DNA of 35,202 nucleotides from SZUA-117 sp964630795 (GTDB lineage: Bacteria > Pseudomonadota > Gammaproteobacteria > Steroidobacterales > Woeseiaceae): positions 1 through 35,202 of the forward strand of contig CAZVWF010000020.1 in the NCBI GenBank assembly GCA_964630795.1, given 5' to 3'. The translations under genes were made by a program, and so were the position numbers. Each line of letters starts with the position of its first letter. Positions within the stretch are counted from its first letter, which is position 1. Shown here in pieces: positions 6,860-15,566 of this stretch. Under the pieces are notes generated by a model, which saw only the letters and a program-made list of their open reading frames with translations, did no database searches and was not told the origin of the DNA.

Positions 6860-9583
6860 ATGAAATCCGGAATATTCCGACAGTCCCTCATCGCTGGACT
6901 CATCACAGCACTGCCCCTGCATGCCGTATTCGCAGAACCACAGTCCCCTGCGGAAATATTCGGTTTCCAGCCGGGCGATGATTACAAACTCGCCAGCTAT
7001 GCGCAGATGGAGACTTACTATCGGCAACTGGCAGTGGAGAGCGATCGCGTCACGCTCCGGGAAATCGGTCACTCCGTACTCGATCGACCATTATTCCTAC
7101 TCACCATTTCGACACCGGGAAACCTGGCCAATGTCGAACGATATCAGTCGATCAGCGAACAACTGGCACGGGCCAGGGTTGATCGCGACACTGCCGAGGC
7201 ACTGACAATCGAGGGCAGGGCTGTCGTCTGGATCGACGCCGGACTGCACGCCACCGAAGTGGCGCACGCGCAAATGGCACCGCAGCTCGCGCATCGCGTT
7301 GCGACCGAGGAATCGGCCGAAATGCAGGCCATCCGGGAGAATGTCATATTCCTGTTGATGCCGGTGATGAACCCGGACGGGCTCGAGATCGTCCGCAAGT
7401 GGTATGAAAGCCAGCTCGACACACCATACGAACAGACCAGTCCGCCCGAGCTGTACCACCACTACGTTGGCCACGACAATAACCGAGACTTCTTCATGAA
7501 CAACATGCCGGAGTCGAAGGCGGTCGCGAAGATTCTTTACAACGAGTGGTACCCGCAGATCGTTTACAACCAGCACCAGAGCTCACCCGGTTATGCACGC
7601 ATCGTCATTCCGCCCTACTCCGATCCGCTGAATCCCAACATTCATCCGGGCGTAACAAATGCGCTTAACGAGATCGGCAGTGCGATGGGTACTCGCTTTG
7701 CGATTGAAAAGATGCCGGGCGCAATATCGGACGTTGGCTTTTCAATGTGGTGGAACGGCGGTATGCGAACTGTTCCTTACTTTCACAACATGATTGGCAT
7801 CCTGACGGAAACCGGGCACAGCTCTGCGTCACCTCGGTTTTACGATCCCAGGGTATTTCCAAAGACGCTGGCTGTACGCGCCAATCCCGGCGGGGTCGGA
7901 ATCGTCGTTGATGAGGACGACAGCGGTGTTCCTGATGCCCGGGTCCTTTATTCCTCCCCATACGAAGGCGGCGAATCGCACTTCAGTGAGCCGGTTGACT
8001 ACATGATCACAGGCTCGATTGCCGTATTGCGCGCTGCGTCTGACTCACGCATGAAGTGGCTGACGAACATCTATCTCATGGGACGCGATGCTATCGAGGC
8101 CGGCGAGGAACGGACTCGTTACTACGTGATTCCGGCCGATCAGCCACACTTCGACGAGGCCATCAATCTCGTCAATATCCTGTACGAAGGCGGCATCGAG
8201 ATAGATCAGGCGACCGAGTCATTCCGGATTGGCGATGAGCGATACGCGGCCGGCTCCTGGATTGTTCCGGCAGCGCAGGCGTTTCGACCTTACATCGTCG
8301 ACCTGCTCGAAGAACAGGTTTATCCGGACACTCGTCTCGACCCAAATGGCGACATCAAGCCACCTTATGACATCGCGGGTTGGACGCTGCCGATGCAGAT
8401 GGGCGTGCGCGTGGACAGAGTCACGGAATCACCGAATGTCGACACGAGCGCCGTTCAGGAAATCGTGACGCCGCCACCCGGACAGATCGACGGCAATGCC
8501 TCATACGGATACGCGCTGGATCGCGAAACGAATGTTGCGGTAACCGTCGCCAATGCGATGATGGATGCTGGCGACAAGGTGTTTATCACGACGGAGGACT
8601 CGAATGCAGGTGCTGCCGGCACGTTTGTCATCAAAACTGGTGAGGGTACGGCGGGCCGAATCGAGGCGCACACCGACCTGCATGGACTGAACTTTCGTGG
8701 CCTTCGTCGAGAACCCAATGGCAAGAAGGCTGCGCTCCGCCGGCCCGTGGTGGGTATATACAAGTCTCACGTCGCGTCGATGGACGAGGGCTGGACGCGC
8801 TGGGTCCTGGAGACCCATGGCTTTGACCTGGTCTCCCTGCACGATTCAGATCTCCGTTCGGCAGACCTGTCGACGCTTGACGCCATCCTGCTCCCCCACC
8901 CGGATGGTCGGGTATATTTCCGGGACAACGTAACCGAAATGCTCTACGGCCATTCGCCGGGCTCGATGCCCGATCAGTACACGGGCGGCATGGGCCTAGA
9001 GGGTGCCCTGGCCTTGAAGCAATTCGCGGAGAATGGAGGAACGATCCTCGCGTTTGGGAGCGCCGTTACGTTCACGATCGAACAGTTTGGATTACCGATT
9101 CGAGACGTTGTCGCCAGCGCGCCCTCAAAGAGCTTTTCAATTCCCGGCTCGTTGATTCGAGCAGAAAACAGTACGGATGACCCTTTGACATGGGGAATGG
9201 ACAATGAGTTTGCTGTCAACTTCGTGCGCGGCATGGCCTTCGACACATTAAGCCAGGAGGGTTGTGTCGATGACCTGCTCAACCAGCGCAATTGCGAGGA
9301 GATTCTGCGTGGCGCGCGGCCGCTGAAGACCTTCGAAAGCGAACAACGGTTTGACAGCATCGTCGACTATGCCGAAATCGATGAAGAAAACGAGGATGAC
9401 ATCCTGATGAGCGGCTGGGCGGCAGGTACTCAGTTTATCGCGGGCAAGTCTGCAATGGCACGTGTTCCATTGGGCGAAGGCGAAGTCATTGTCTATGGCT
9501 TTCGACCTCAGTTCAGAGGACAGCCTCGCGGTACTTACAAGCTCGTATTTAATGCATTGCTCAACGCAGCGATGGAGAAATGA
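6860..9583 (+). CDS. Exported M14 family zinc carboxypeptidase, large
   Basis: A protein of 907 residues with a Sec signal peptide (1-25, ending HAVFA). The M14 metal site is complete: His130 and Glu133 in LHATE, and His239 in YNQHQ. Arg209 in HDNNRDFF matches the substrate-carboxylate or oxyanion arginine, and Glu317 in ILTETGHSS fits the catalytic glutamate. The peptidase domain covers roughly residues 30-400. The remaining 500 residues are typical of the long bacterial M14 subgroup and include a C-terminal part with a class I glutaminase-like feel (AILLPHPDGR near 675, GGTILAFGSA near 725). The start at 6860 is preferred over GTG at 6854 because GGAG sits 5 nt before the ATG. It should trim C-terminal residues or amidated cell-wall or protein peptides in the periplasm; the substrate is unknown. 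No operon partner downstream. Confidence 0.88.
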   Translation: MKSGIFRQSLIAGLITALPLHAVFAEPQSPAEIFGFQPGDDYKLASYAQMETYYRQLAVESDRVTLREIGHSVLDRPLFLLTISTPGNLANVERYQSISEQLARARVDRDTAEALTIEGRAVVWIDAGLHATEVAHAQMAPQLAHRVATEESAEMQAIRENVIFLLMPVMNPDGLEIVRKWYESQLDTPYEQTSPPELYHHYVGHDNNRDFFMNNMPESKAVAKILYNEWYPQIVYNQHQSSPGYARIVIPPYSDPLNPNIHPGVTNALNEIGSAMGTRFAIEKMPGAISDVGFSMWWNGGMRTVPYFHNMIGILTETGHSSASPRFYDPRVFPKTLAVRANPGGVGIVVDEDDSGVPDARVLYSSPYEGGESHFSEPVDYMITGSIAVLRAASDSRMKWLTNIYLMGRDAIEAGEERTRYYVIPADQPHFDEAINLVNILYEGGIEIDQATESFRIGDERYAAGSWIVPAAQAFRPYIVDLLEEQVYPDTRLDPNGDIKPPYDIAGWTLPMQMGVRVDRVTESPNVDTSAVQEIVTPPPGQIDGNASYGYALDRETNVAVTVANAMMDAGDKVFITTEDSNAGAAGTFVIKTGEGTAGRIEAHTDLHGLNFRGLRREPNGKKAALRRPVVGIYKSHVASMDEGWTRWVLETHGFDLVSLHDSDLRSADLSTLDAILLPHPDGRVYFRDNVTEMLYGHSPGSMPDQYTGGMGLEGALALKQFAENGGTILAFGSAVTFTIEQFGLPIRDVVASAPSKSFSIPGSLIRAENSTDDPLTWGMDNEFAVNFVRGMAFDTLSQEGCVDDLLNQRNCEEILRGARPLKTFESEQRFDSIVDYAEIDEENEDDILMSGWAAGTQFIAGKSAMARVPLGEGEVIVYGFRPQFRGQPRGTYKLVFNALLNAAMEK

Positions 9584-9976
9584 AAGCTTAATACCGGCAG
9601 GATGAAGCATCAGTCGAAGTGAAGAGTGATCCGTGTGTGGCTGCTTTGCGCCGGAATGCTGCCATTCCGCCCCAATCGAGGTGAGAGACCAGCAATGATC
9701 CTAAGCGGCCGGATTCGAGATTACTGAAAAGGCGGACCCAGGTTTTTTTGTCAAGAACAGAAAATATAGCGACCTGTCGTAGCTAGAGATATGGACAGTC
9801 TGACATCTGCCAAATTGCTGGAGCTACTACCAAGCTAAGCTGCTATCGAGTATCAAGCCGGGTTCTGGAGAGAGCAGACAGTCTCAGCGCACGCTGAATT
9901 CCCGCGTTACCGTGGGAACATCACTGACCATTGGCGGGAGACGCAGAGCAAACGTGTTTGATGATTCATTCTTCAG
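9584..9976. other. Intergenic region, no gene seen; two hairpins and a T-run
   Basis: No reading frame here looks coding. There is a perfect hairpin with arms CGGAATG (9652-9658) and CATTCCG (9663-9669) around a 4-nt loop. A second lies at 9899-9906/9911-9918 (TTCCCGCG / CGTGGGAA with one G-T pair), about 60 nt past the end of the ABC permease gene and possibly acting in 3'-end formation. A T-run (9741-9747) is not preceded by a convincing stem. The stretch around 9637-9680 resembles degenerate intergenic repeat sequence, but no second good copy is present in the window. Confidence 0.4.
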
Positions 9977-10738
9977 TCAGGCCCGTAAGCGATATCCCGT
10001 CCGGAACATCCATCCAATCACCACCAGGCAGGCGACCAGGAAGCCGGCAGTGATGCCGAGGCTCAGGCCGACCGGCACATCAGCATTTTCGTAGAACGAC
10101 CAGCGGAAGCCGCTAATCAGGTACACGACCGGGTTGAACAGGGTCACCTTTTGCCAGAACTCCGGCAGCATGCTGATCGAATAGAAACTGCCACCAAGAA
10201 AGGTCAATGGCGTGACAATCAAGGTTGGCACGACACCCAGCTTTTCCCAGTTGTCCGCCCAGATGCCAAGAATAAATCCAAATAGACTAAAGGTAATGGC
10301 GGTCAGGAACAGAAACGCGATCATCCAGTACGGATGCATGATCGTCACATCTACAAACAGGTTTGACGTTACAAGAATGATCAGACCGATGATGATCGAC
10401 TTGGTCGCCGCAGCACCAACATAACCGATCGTCGTTTCGAACGACGATATTGGCGCTGACAACAACTCGTAGATCGCACCCGCATAACGCGGAAAGTAAA
10501 TACCGAACGATGCGTTGGAGATACTCTCGGTCAGCAGCATCAACATGATCAGGCCGGGCACGATAAACGCCCCATAACTGACGCCGTCGACTTCCGTGAT
10601 CCGCGAGCCAATCGCCGCACCGAACACAACAAAATAGAGCGACGTCGAAATAACCGGCGCGACGATACTCTGGCCGAACGTGCGGCCCCAGCGCGCCATT
10701 TCGAATCGATATATAGCCCGAATTCCGTACCAGTTCAT
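9977..10738 (-). CDS. ABC-2 type transporter permease (YadH-like)
   Basis: A polytopic inner-membrane protein of 253 residues with six predicted membrane segments and the ABC-2 permease pattern. This includes SIVAPVISTSLYFVVFG near the N-terminus, SYGAFIVPGLIMLMLL, an amphipathic coupling region with RYAGAIYELLSAPIS, and the late block TFLGGSFYSISMLPEFWQKVTLFNPVVYLISGFR. The last block is characteristic of the YadH/NodJ/DRA-type export permeases. Its start overlaps the stop of the ATPase gene by 4 bp (10735-10738), indicating translational coupling, and together they should form an exporter of two permeases and two ATPases. Substrate unknown. E. coli YadGH is the closest named system by resemblance, but no substrate is established there either. 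Confidence 0.9.
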   Translation of the reverse strand: MNWYGIRAIYRFEMARWGRTFGQSIVAPVISTSLYFVVFGAAIGSRITEVDGVSYGAFIVPGLIMLMLLTESISNASFGIYFPRYAGAIYELLSAPISSFETTIGYVGAAATKSIIIGLIILVTSNLFVDVTIMHPYWMIAFLFLTAITFSLFGFILGIWADNWEKLGVVPTLIVTPLTFLGGSFYSISMLPEFWQKVTLFNPVVYLISGFRWSFYENADVPVGLSLGITAGFLVACLVVIGWMFRTGYRLRA

Positions 10739-11670
10739 ACCTGCCTCTTCACCAGGCCGACAAATATCTCCTCGAGCGAACTTTGTCGCGTTTTTACATC
10801 ATGAAACCGGATGCCCGCCTGACCCAGGCCAGCGAGTAGCGATGTAATGCCGGTATGTTCCGCGCGGGTATCGTAGTTGTAAATCAATTCCGAATGTGAA
10901 GCACCAAACTGCAAGTGATAGGACGCCAGCGTATCAGGGATGGCATGCAGCGCTTCATCCAGCTCCAGAAAAAGCTGTTTCTTGCCGAGCTCGCGCATGA
11001 GTTTCGCCTTTTCCTCAACGAGGATGAGCTCGCCATGATTGATGACCCCGATCCGGTCCGCCATCTGCTCCGCCTCCTCGATGTAGTGCGTTGTCAGGAT
11101 AACGGTCACGCCCGATGCTCGAAGTTCGCGGACGATCTCCCACATATCCTGGCGCAGCTCTACGTCGACGCCCGCAGTCGGCTCGTCCAGAAAAAGAATT
11201 TTCGGTTCGTGCGCGAGCGCCTTGGCAATCAGTACTCGACGTTTCATACCACCGGACAAGGTCAGGATGACGTTATCGCGCTTGTCCCAAAGATGTAACG
11301 AGCGCAGGACCTTCTCGATGTGATCCGCATCCGGGGGCTTGCCGAACAAACCGCGGCTGAATGCCGTCGTCGAACTGACGGATTCAAATGTTTCGGTCAA
11401 CAATTCCTGTGGTACCAGGCCGATCTGTGCACGGGCCTGTCGAAAGTCTTCGACGTTGTCGTAGCCATTAACCAGCACGCGACCCGATGTCTTGTTGACG
11501 ATGCCACAGACGATGTTGATCAGGGTGGATTTGCCGGCACCGTTTGGCCCTAGCAGTGCGAAGATCTCCCCCTCCTTGATATCGAGAGAGACGTCTTTCA
11601 ACGCTTCGAAGTCCCCTGCGTAAGTCTTGCAGAGGTTTTCGATCCGGATGACCGGGTCGCCGTTCGGCAT
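10735..11670 (-). CDS. ABC transporter ATP-binding protein (YadG-like)
   Basis: A 311-residue ATPase. Walker A is GPNGAGKST (41-49), the signature is LSGGM (138-142), and Walker B is ILFLDEPTAGVD (from 158). The switch histidine is in ILTTHYIEEAEQM. The extra C-terminal 80 residues after the ATPase fold, with HAIPDTLASYHLQF and HDVKTRQSSLEEIFVGLVK, are the usual tail of export ATPases partnered with ABC-2 permeases. The ATG shares its A with the TGA of the upstream amidohydrolase (1-bp overlap at 11670), and its own stop overlaps the permease start, so all three are translationally coupled. This coupling suggests that the transporter serves the same process as the amidohydrolase. Confidence 0.95.
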   Translation of the reverse strand: MPNGDPVIRIENLCKTYAGDFEALKDVSLDIKEGEIFALLGPNGAGKSTLINIVCGIVNKTSGRVLVNGYDNVEDFRQARAQIGLVPQELLTETFESVSSTTAFSRGLFGKPPDADHIEKVLRSLHLWDKRDNVILTLSGGMKRRVLIAKALAHEPKILFLDEPTAGVDVELRQDMWEIVRELRASGVTVILTTHYIEEAEQMADRIGVINHGELILVEEKAKLMRELGKKQLFLELDEALHAIPDTLASYHLQFGASHSELIYNYDTRAEHTGITSLLAGLGQAGIRFHDVKTRQSSLEEIFVGLVKRQV

Positions 11671-13283
11671 CAGTACTCGGTTAGCTCGCCGCGCTCTTCT
11701 TTCTGTTCGGCGACCATTTCACGCACATCGGCGAGCAGTCGCTGTGTGTCATAGACGATGCCGTCCTTGATCGTGTAGCGGATGCCTTCGGTACGCTCCG
11801 GCTGACCCGTTTCGTCGTTCAGTCGAACAGCGCCAGTTCCGTACAATACCTTCAGGTTCTCCAGCGGGTTCTCCTTGACGACGATCAGGTCAGCCAGCAT
11901 GCCCGGTCGAATGACTCCGATCTGTGGCTCTTCACCCATCGGCTCGTACAAAGCTTCGCCGCCGTGCATCGTCGCGGCACGAATAACCTCCAGCGGATGG
12001 AAACCCGCTTCCTGCAGCATTTCCATCTCGAGAATCGTGCCAAAACCATAGAGCTGGTAGATAAACCCGGAGTCGGAGCCGACCGTCACGCGCCCGCCAC
12101 GATTCTTGTAGTCATTGACAAACTGCATCCACACCCGATAGAAGTTTTTCCAGGCGATTTCGTCCTCGGTTGTCCAGTAGAACCAGTAAGCGCCATGGCT
12201 TTCGCGGTTCGGTGTATAGAAGTCCCACTGCGTCGGCAACGTGTATTCCTTGTGCCAATCGGCATTGCGAACGCGCATGACATCACGGCCTGCGGAATAG
12301 ATGCCGAACGTGGGATCAAGCGTGAACCCGAGTTCGATGAACTCTTCGAGCAGGTTGTTCCATTTCTCCGAACCGCGTCCGGCAATCAGATTCCACTGCC
12401 GGGCAACCTGGCCAAAACGGTGCTGCTCGTTGTTGTAATTCATGTCCACCGGCCACGGTTGTACGTCGTGGTCTTCGTACATGGACTCAAACAGACCGTA
12501 ATAATGCGTCAGCGTGCCCAGCCCGAGGCGAGCAGCATCCTGGGCGTTCATCTGGGCAACGCCCATCTGGCCAAGATGCGCCGTCGATCCCAGCCCCAGT
12601 TCCTTCGCCTCGTCCAGCAACGCCGCCATGATCACCGGTCGATAGGAACCGAGCTTCAGGCCATCAGCACCCTGGCGCGCGATGTATTGCACCCACTCGC
12701 GTGCGTCGTCCGCTGTCAGAATCTTGCGGTCAGACCATGCCTCGCCCGACCCGGGCCGGTGATAAGAGAAGATCCTCGGCGCGACAATCTCGTTACCCTC
12801 ACTGCGAGCTCTTTCAGACAAGGAGAAAGGCACGTTACTGCTGGGTACGCCCCGAACGGTCGTTATGCCGTGGCCCATCCACAGCTTGTACGTGTATTCC
12901 GCCTCGGGCGCCTTGGTACTGCCGCCGGTATGCGTATGCATGTCGATAATACCGGGCATGACGTACTGACCATGCGCGTCTATTTCGTGGGTCGCGTCCG
13001 TGGGTCGCCGGTCCTCGTCGATCGCCAGGCCCGGATAACCGACAGACTTCACATCGACGATAATGTTGTCCTCGATGACAATGTCCACGGGCCCGATCGG
13101 CGGAGCGCCGGTTCCGTCGATGAGCGTTGCACCGCGAATAATCAGCCGACCGAAAGGCCCTTCCCCTTCATCTGAGGCGCGATCCGGCGCCGGAATCATC
13201 CGCGGCCTGTCGTCCTGTGCAAACGCACTGCCCGCGAGGAACAGCGTAACGAAAAGCCAATACCACTGTTTGCGTGATTTCAT
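11670..13283 (-). CDS. Exported metal-dependent amidohydrolase
   Basis: A 537-residue protein starting at 13283 with a Sec signal peptide (KSRKQWYWLFVTLFLAGSAFA, cleavage after about 22). After a short linker the composite beta-sandwich begins with RLIIRGATLIDGTGAP. The metal site shows His116 and His118 in MPGIIDMHTHTGG, a candidate carboxylated Lys210 in GLKLGSY, His236 in STAHLGQ, His260 in LTHYYG and an Asp in VTVGSDSGF. It ends with the usual IRPGMLADLIVVKENPL. It should hydrolyse an amide, imide or cyclic bond outside the cytoplasm; members act on peptides, imidazolones and hydantoins, and the substrate here cannot be assigned. The stop overlaps the ABC ATPase start by 1 bp. A longer frame to 13388 exists, but the signal peptide fixes the start. 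Confidence 0.9.
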   Translation of the reverse strand: MKSRKQWYWLFVTLFLAGSAFAQDDRPRMIPAPDRASDEGEGPFGRLIIRGATLIDGTGAPPIGPVDIVIEDNIIVDVKSVGYPGLAIDEDRRPTDATHEIDAHGQYVMPGIIDMHTHTGGSTKAPEAEYTYKLWMGHGITTVRGVPSSNVPFSLSERARSEGNEIVAPRIFSYHRPGSGEAWSDRKILTADDAREWVQYIARQGADGLKLGSYRPVIMAALLDEAKELGLGSTAHLGQMGVAQMNAQDAARLGLGTLTHYYGLFESMYEDHDVQPWPVDMNYNNEQHRFGQVARQWNLIAGRGSEKWNNLLEEFIELGFTLDPTFGIYSAGRDVMRVRNADWHKEYTLPTQWDFYTPNRESHGAYWFYWTTEDEIAWKNFYRVWMQFVNDYKNRGGRVTVGSDSGFIYQLYGFGTILEMEMLQEAGFHPLEVIRAATMHGGEALYEPMGEEPQIGVIRPGMLADLIVVKENPLENLKVLYGTGAVRLNDETGQPERTEGIRYTIKDGIVYDTQRLLADVREMVAEQKEERGELTEY

Positions 13284-13313
13284 GAGAGTCCCCGTTGGTA
13301 TTGTTATTTGGCT

Positions 13314-13328
13314 CGGTGCCGGGCACCG
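13314..13328. other. Short hairpin in the 5' leader of the amidohydrolase gene
   Basis: Arms CGGTGC (13314-13319) and GCACCG (13323-13328) surround a 3-nt loop. It lies 31 bp before the amidohydrolase ATG, in the 176-bp gap that follows the YkvI-like gene. There is no T-run, so an attenuator or mRNA-stability element is possible but unproven. Confidence 0.3.
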
Positions 13329-13459
13329 GCAGATCGGGATCAATTTACCATCAATCCGCCAACCAAATCTCCTGGCGACCGACGCCACTTATTCCCGTTC
13401 AATCGCATCGATGCAAGTGGCCGGGAAGACAAGCCGCATGGCCAATGGATTCGAGCGCA

Positions 13460-14581
13460 TCATGCCGTTGTTTTTTCTCTTTGATTCGCGCGAATGATCA
13501 GCCAGACGCCCCGGGTCAGAACGGGCAACACGAACAGGAGCAGGAAGCCCCAGGTGATGGTGCCATAACCCTGCGCGACGAGGCCGGTCAGTCCGATCGC
13601 ATCTGCGACGACAACTGCGATCACAAGAATGCTCAACGCGACTGCCGGGCGCATCCAGTCCGGCATCCGCACACCATGTTCCGCGAACGTGTGGTCGATG
13701 CGTTCATTGATGCCGTGAATATAGGCTGCGCCGGTTTCGACGAATGTGCCGAATAGAACGATGGGAAACAGGTAAACAAAGAACCCGGCCCCTTCAAGCG
13801 CATCAATCAATACGGTAATGGGCAGGGGGCCGTCTTCGCCACCGGCCTGCAGTACCTCGTACTGACCAATCATCGCCACGAAAAACAGCATCGCAGGCAG
13901 CAGGGCAAACAACCCTCCCAGGAAGCCGGCTACCAGGGCATCACCGGTCTTTTGCAGATGGCGAATACAGAACAGCAACGCGGGCACGGCTGAGAGGTTG
14001 TAACCGGAATAGGCAATACCACTTTGCCACCAGCCATCGCCGACCTCGGCTACCGCGAAATTCTGTGCAATCTGATCGCCGTTCTGCACGAGGTGCCAGC
14101 CGAGGAACGTGATGTAGGTAGCAAACAGAACGAACGACCAGACCGAAAGCACTTTCTCGACGGCGCTCGAACCGAAAAACACGATAATGGCTATCAGAAC
14201 CATGATTCCCGCAACACCCGCAAACTTCGGCAAACCAAAAGTGTCATAGAGGATGTCACCGGCGACGGCACCGACAATCGAAATCACCAGGATCATCAGC
14301 AGGATCAGCAGCACCTCGTACACAGGCCAGATCGGTCCAAGCAGCGCACGCATGAAAGTCCGGTAATCAAACAAGCGGAAGCGGCGGGAGAATTCGTATG
14401 CAGCCATCAGTACGACGCCGAAAATTACCATCGTGACCGTCATGCCTAACAGACCACCGATCGGTCCGTGACTGAGAAAGAATTGCTCGAGTTCTTTGCC
14501 GGAGCCATAGGCGCCGGCGATTACTGAGGATTGGACTACGAGACCCGGTAATAGAAAGCGCTGAAACCAGGTGCTATTCAT
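13460..14581 (-). CDS. YkvI-type membrane protein, putative amino-acid transporter
   Basis: An integral membrane protein of 373 residues with about ten membrane segments. It opens MNSTWFQRFLLPGLVVQSSV and then IAGAYGSGKELEQFF; the unwound G-x-G-x-G-x-E-L pattern in the first helix is typical of APC-superfamily carriers and of the YkvI group. This group has no firmly established substrate. The start at 14581 lies only 4 bp after the stop of dgcA, with GAG just upstream, so it is co-transcribed with dgcN-dgcA and is the natural candidate for uptake of their substrate. The longer frame to 14713 runs into dgcA and has no membrane-protein character, so it was not used. The C-terminus is short and positively charged (RANQREK), probably cytoplasmic. 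Confidence 0.85.
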   Translation of the reverse strand: MNSTWFQRFLLPGLVVQSSVIAGAYGSGKELEQFFLSHGPIGGLLGMTVTMVIFGVVLMAAYEFSRRFRLFDYRTFMRALLGPIWPVYEVLLILLMILVISIVGAVAGDILYDTFGLPKFAGVAGIMVLIAIIVFFGSSAVEKVLSVWSFVLFATYITFLGWHLVQNGDQIAQNFAVAEVGDGWWQSGIAYSGYNLSAVPALLFCIRHLQKTGDALVAGFLGGLFALLPAMLFFVAMIGQYEVLQAGGEDGPLPITVLIDALEGAGFFVYLFPIVLFGTFVETGAAYIHGINERIDHTFAEHGVRMPDWMRPAVALSILVIAVVVADAIGLTGLVAQGYGTITWGFLLLFVLPVLTRGVWLIIRANQREKTTA

Positions 14582-14585
14582 ACAC

Positions 14586-15566
14586 TCAGCCCCATAGTTC
14601 CGGGGTGAATACCTGGACCACACCCTTGTCGTAACACATGGCGTGGTCACAATCCTCGGACTGCAGCAGCGGCCCGTCGATGTCGACGTAGCGACACTTC
14701 TGGGCAATGACAAATGACGGCGCCATGGCTAATGACGAACCCAGCATATTGCCGACCATCAACTCAAAATCCATCGACAACGCCTGTTTGGCGAGCCTCA
14801 GCGCTTCCGTCAGTCCGCCGGTCTTGTCGAGCTTGATGTTGACCATTGAATATAGCCCCTGCAGACGCTCAAGATCGGCAGTGGTCGCACAGGATTCGTC
14901 GGCACACAGTGGTACCGGCGCGTCATAGTGGCGCAGGTCTTCATCCGCGTCCCGATTCATGGGCTGCTCGATCATCTCGACACCCATGGTCTTCAGTGTC
15001 CCGGCATGCTTTTCGAGGTCCGCAATCGACCACGCCTGGTTAGCATCTATGACAATGGCTGAATCCGGCGCGCCCGCATTAATGGCGGCGATCTGTGCAA
15101 TCGGGTCGCCGATGCCGACTTTCACCTTGATAAACGGATACTCGGCGTGTGCCGCGGCGTCCTTCTCCATGTTTTCCGGCTCATCGATACCAACCGTATA
15201 CACGGTCGTCACCGGGGCTGGATTCCAGCCGATCAGTTCCCAGATCGATTTGCCGGCCTGCTTGGCTTCGAGATCCCACAACGCACAGTCAATGGCATTC
15301 CGCGCGCCGCCGGGCGGCATGATCAACTGCAATTCGTCGCGCGTGACGCCATCTTGCACCTGGTCTGCGACGTCGCTGACTTGCCGGCGTATCGACTCAA
15401 TCGTTTCACCATTATAGGAAACACCGGCGGCTTCGCCACGACCCGTGTGTTCTCCGTCGGCAATTTCGCAAACGATGGTCTCGGAGTGGGTAGTCACTTC
15501 GCGCGATATCTTGAAAGGCTTGTTGAGCGGCCAGTCCTTCTGCACCACCGTCATCGTTCGGCTCAT
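14586..15566 (-). CDS. dgcA: N-acetyl-D-glutamate racemase DgcA / dipeptide-epimerase-like enolase-superfamily enzyme
   Basis: A 326-residue protein of the muconate-lactonizing subgroup of the enolase superfamily. The two catalytic lysines are seen: Lys147/Lys149 in FIKVKVG and Lys245 in VNIKLDKTGG. The metal ligands are Asp174 (VIDANQAW), Glu200 (MIEQPM) and Asp223 (CADESC). This set is shared by L-Ala-D/L-Glu epimerases and by DgcA, which interconverts N-acetyl-D-Glu and N-acetyl-L-Glu. The neighbour decides: its start overlaps the stop of a DUF1611 gene (dgcN) by 4 bp, the arrangement described for marine D-glutamate catabolism. GGAG lies 7 nt before the ATG. If the pair were instead a peptidoglycan-peptide recycling unit, the enzyme would be a dipeptide epimerase; sequence alone does not settle this. 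Confidence 0.87.
   Translation of the reverse strand: MSRTMTVVQKDWPLNKPFKISREVTTHSETIVCEIADGEHTGRGEAAGVSYNGETIESIRRQVSDVADQVQDGVTRDELQLIMPPGGARNAIDCALWDLEAKQAGKSIWELIGWNPAPVTTVYTVGIDEPENMEKDAAAHAEYPFIKVKVGIGDPIAQIAAINAGAPDSAIVIDANQAWSIADLEKHAGTLKTMGVEMIEQPMNRDADEDLRHYDAPVPLCADESCATTADLERLQGLYSMVNIKLDKTGGLTEALRLAKQALSMDFELMVGNMLGSSLAMAPSFVIAQKCRYVDIDGPLLQSEDCDHAMCYDKGVVQVFTPELWG

Noticed and set aside
11964..13175. Long plus-strand frame of about 403 codons opposite the amidohydrolase
   Set aside because: It lies fully within the well-supported amidohydrolase gene on the other strand and shows no motif, so it is a codon-bias artefact.
13284..13459. Possible riboswitch or attenuator before the amidohydrolase gene
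   Set aside because: Only a 6-bp hairpin is visible, with no T-run and no known riboswitch core, so no riboswitch is claimed.
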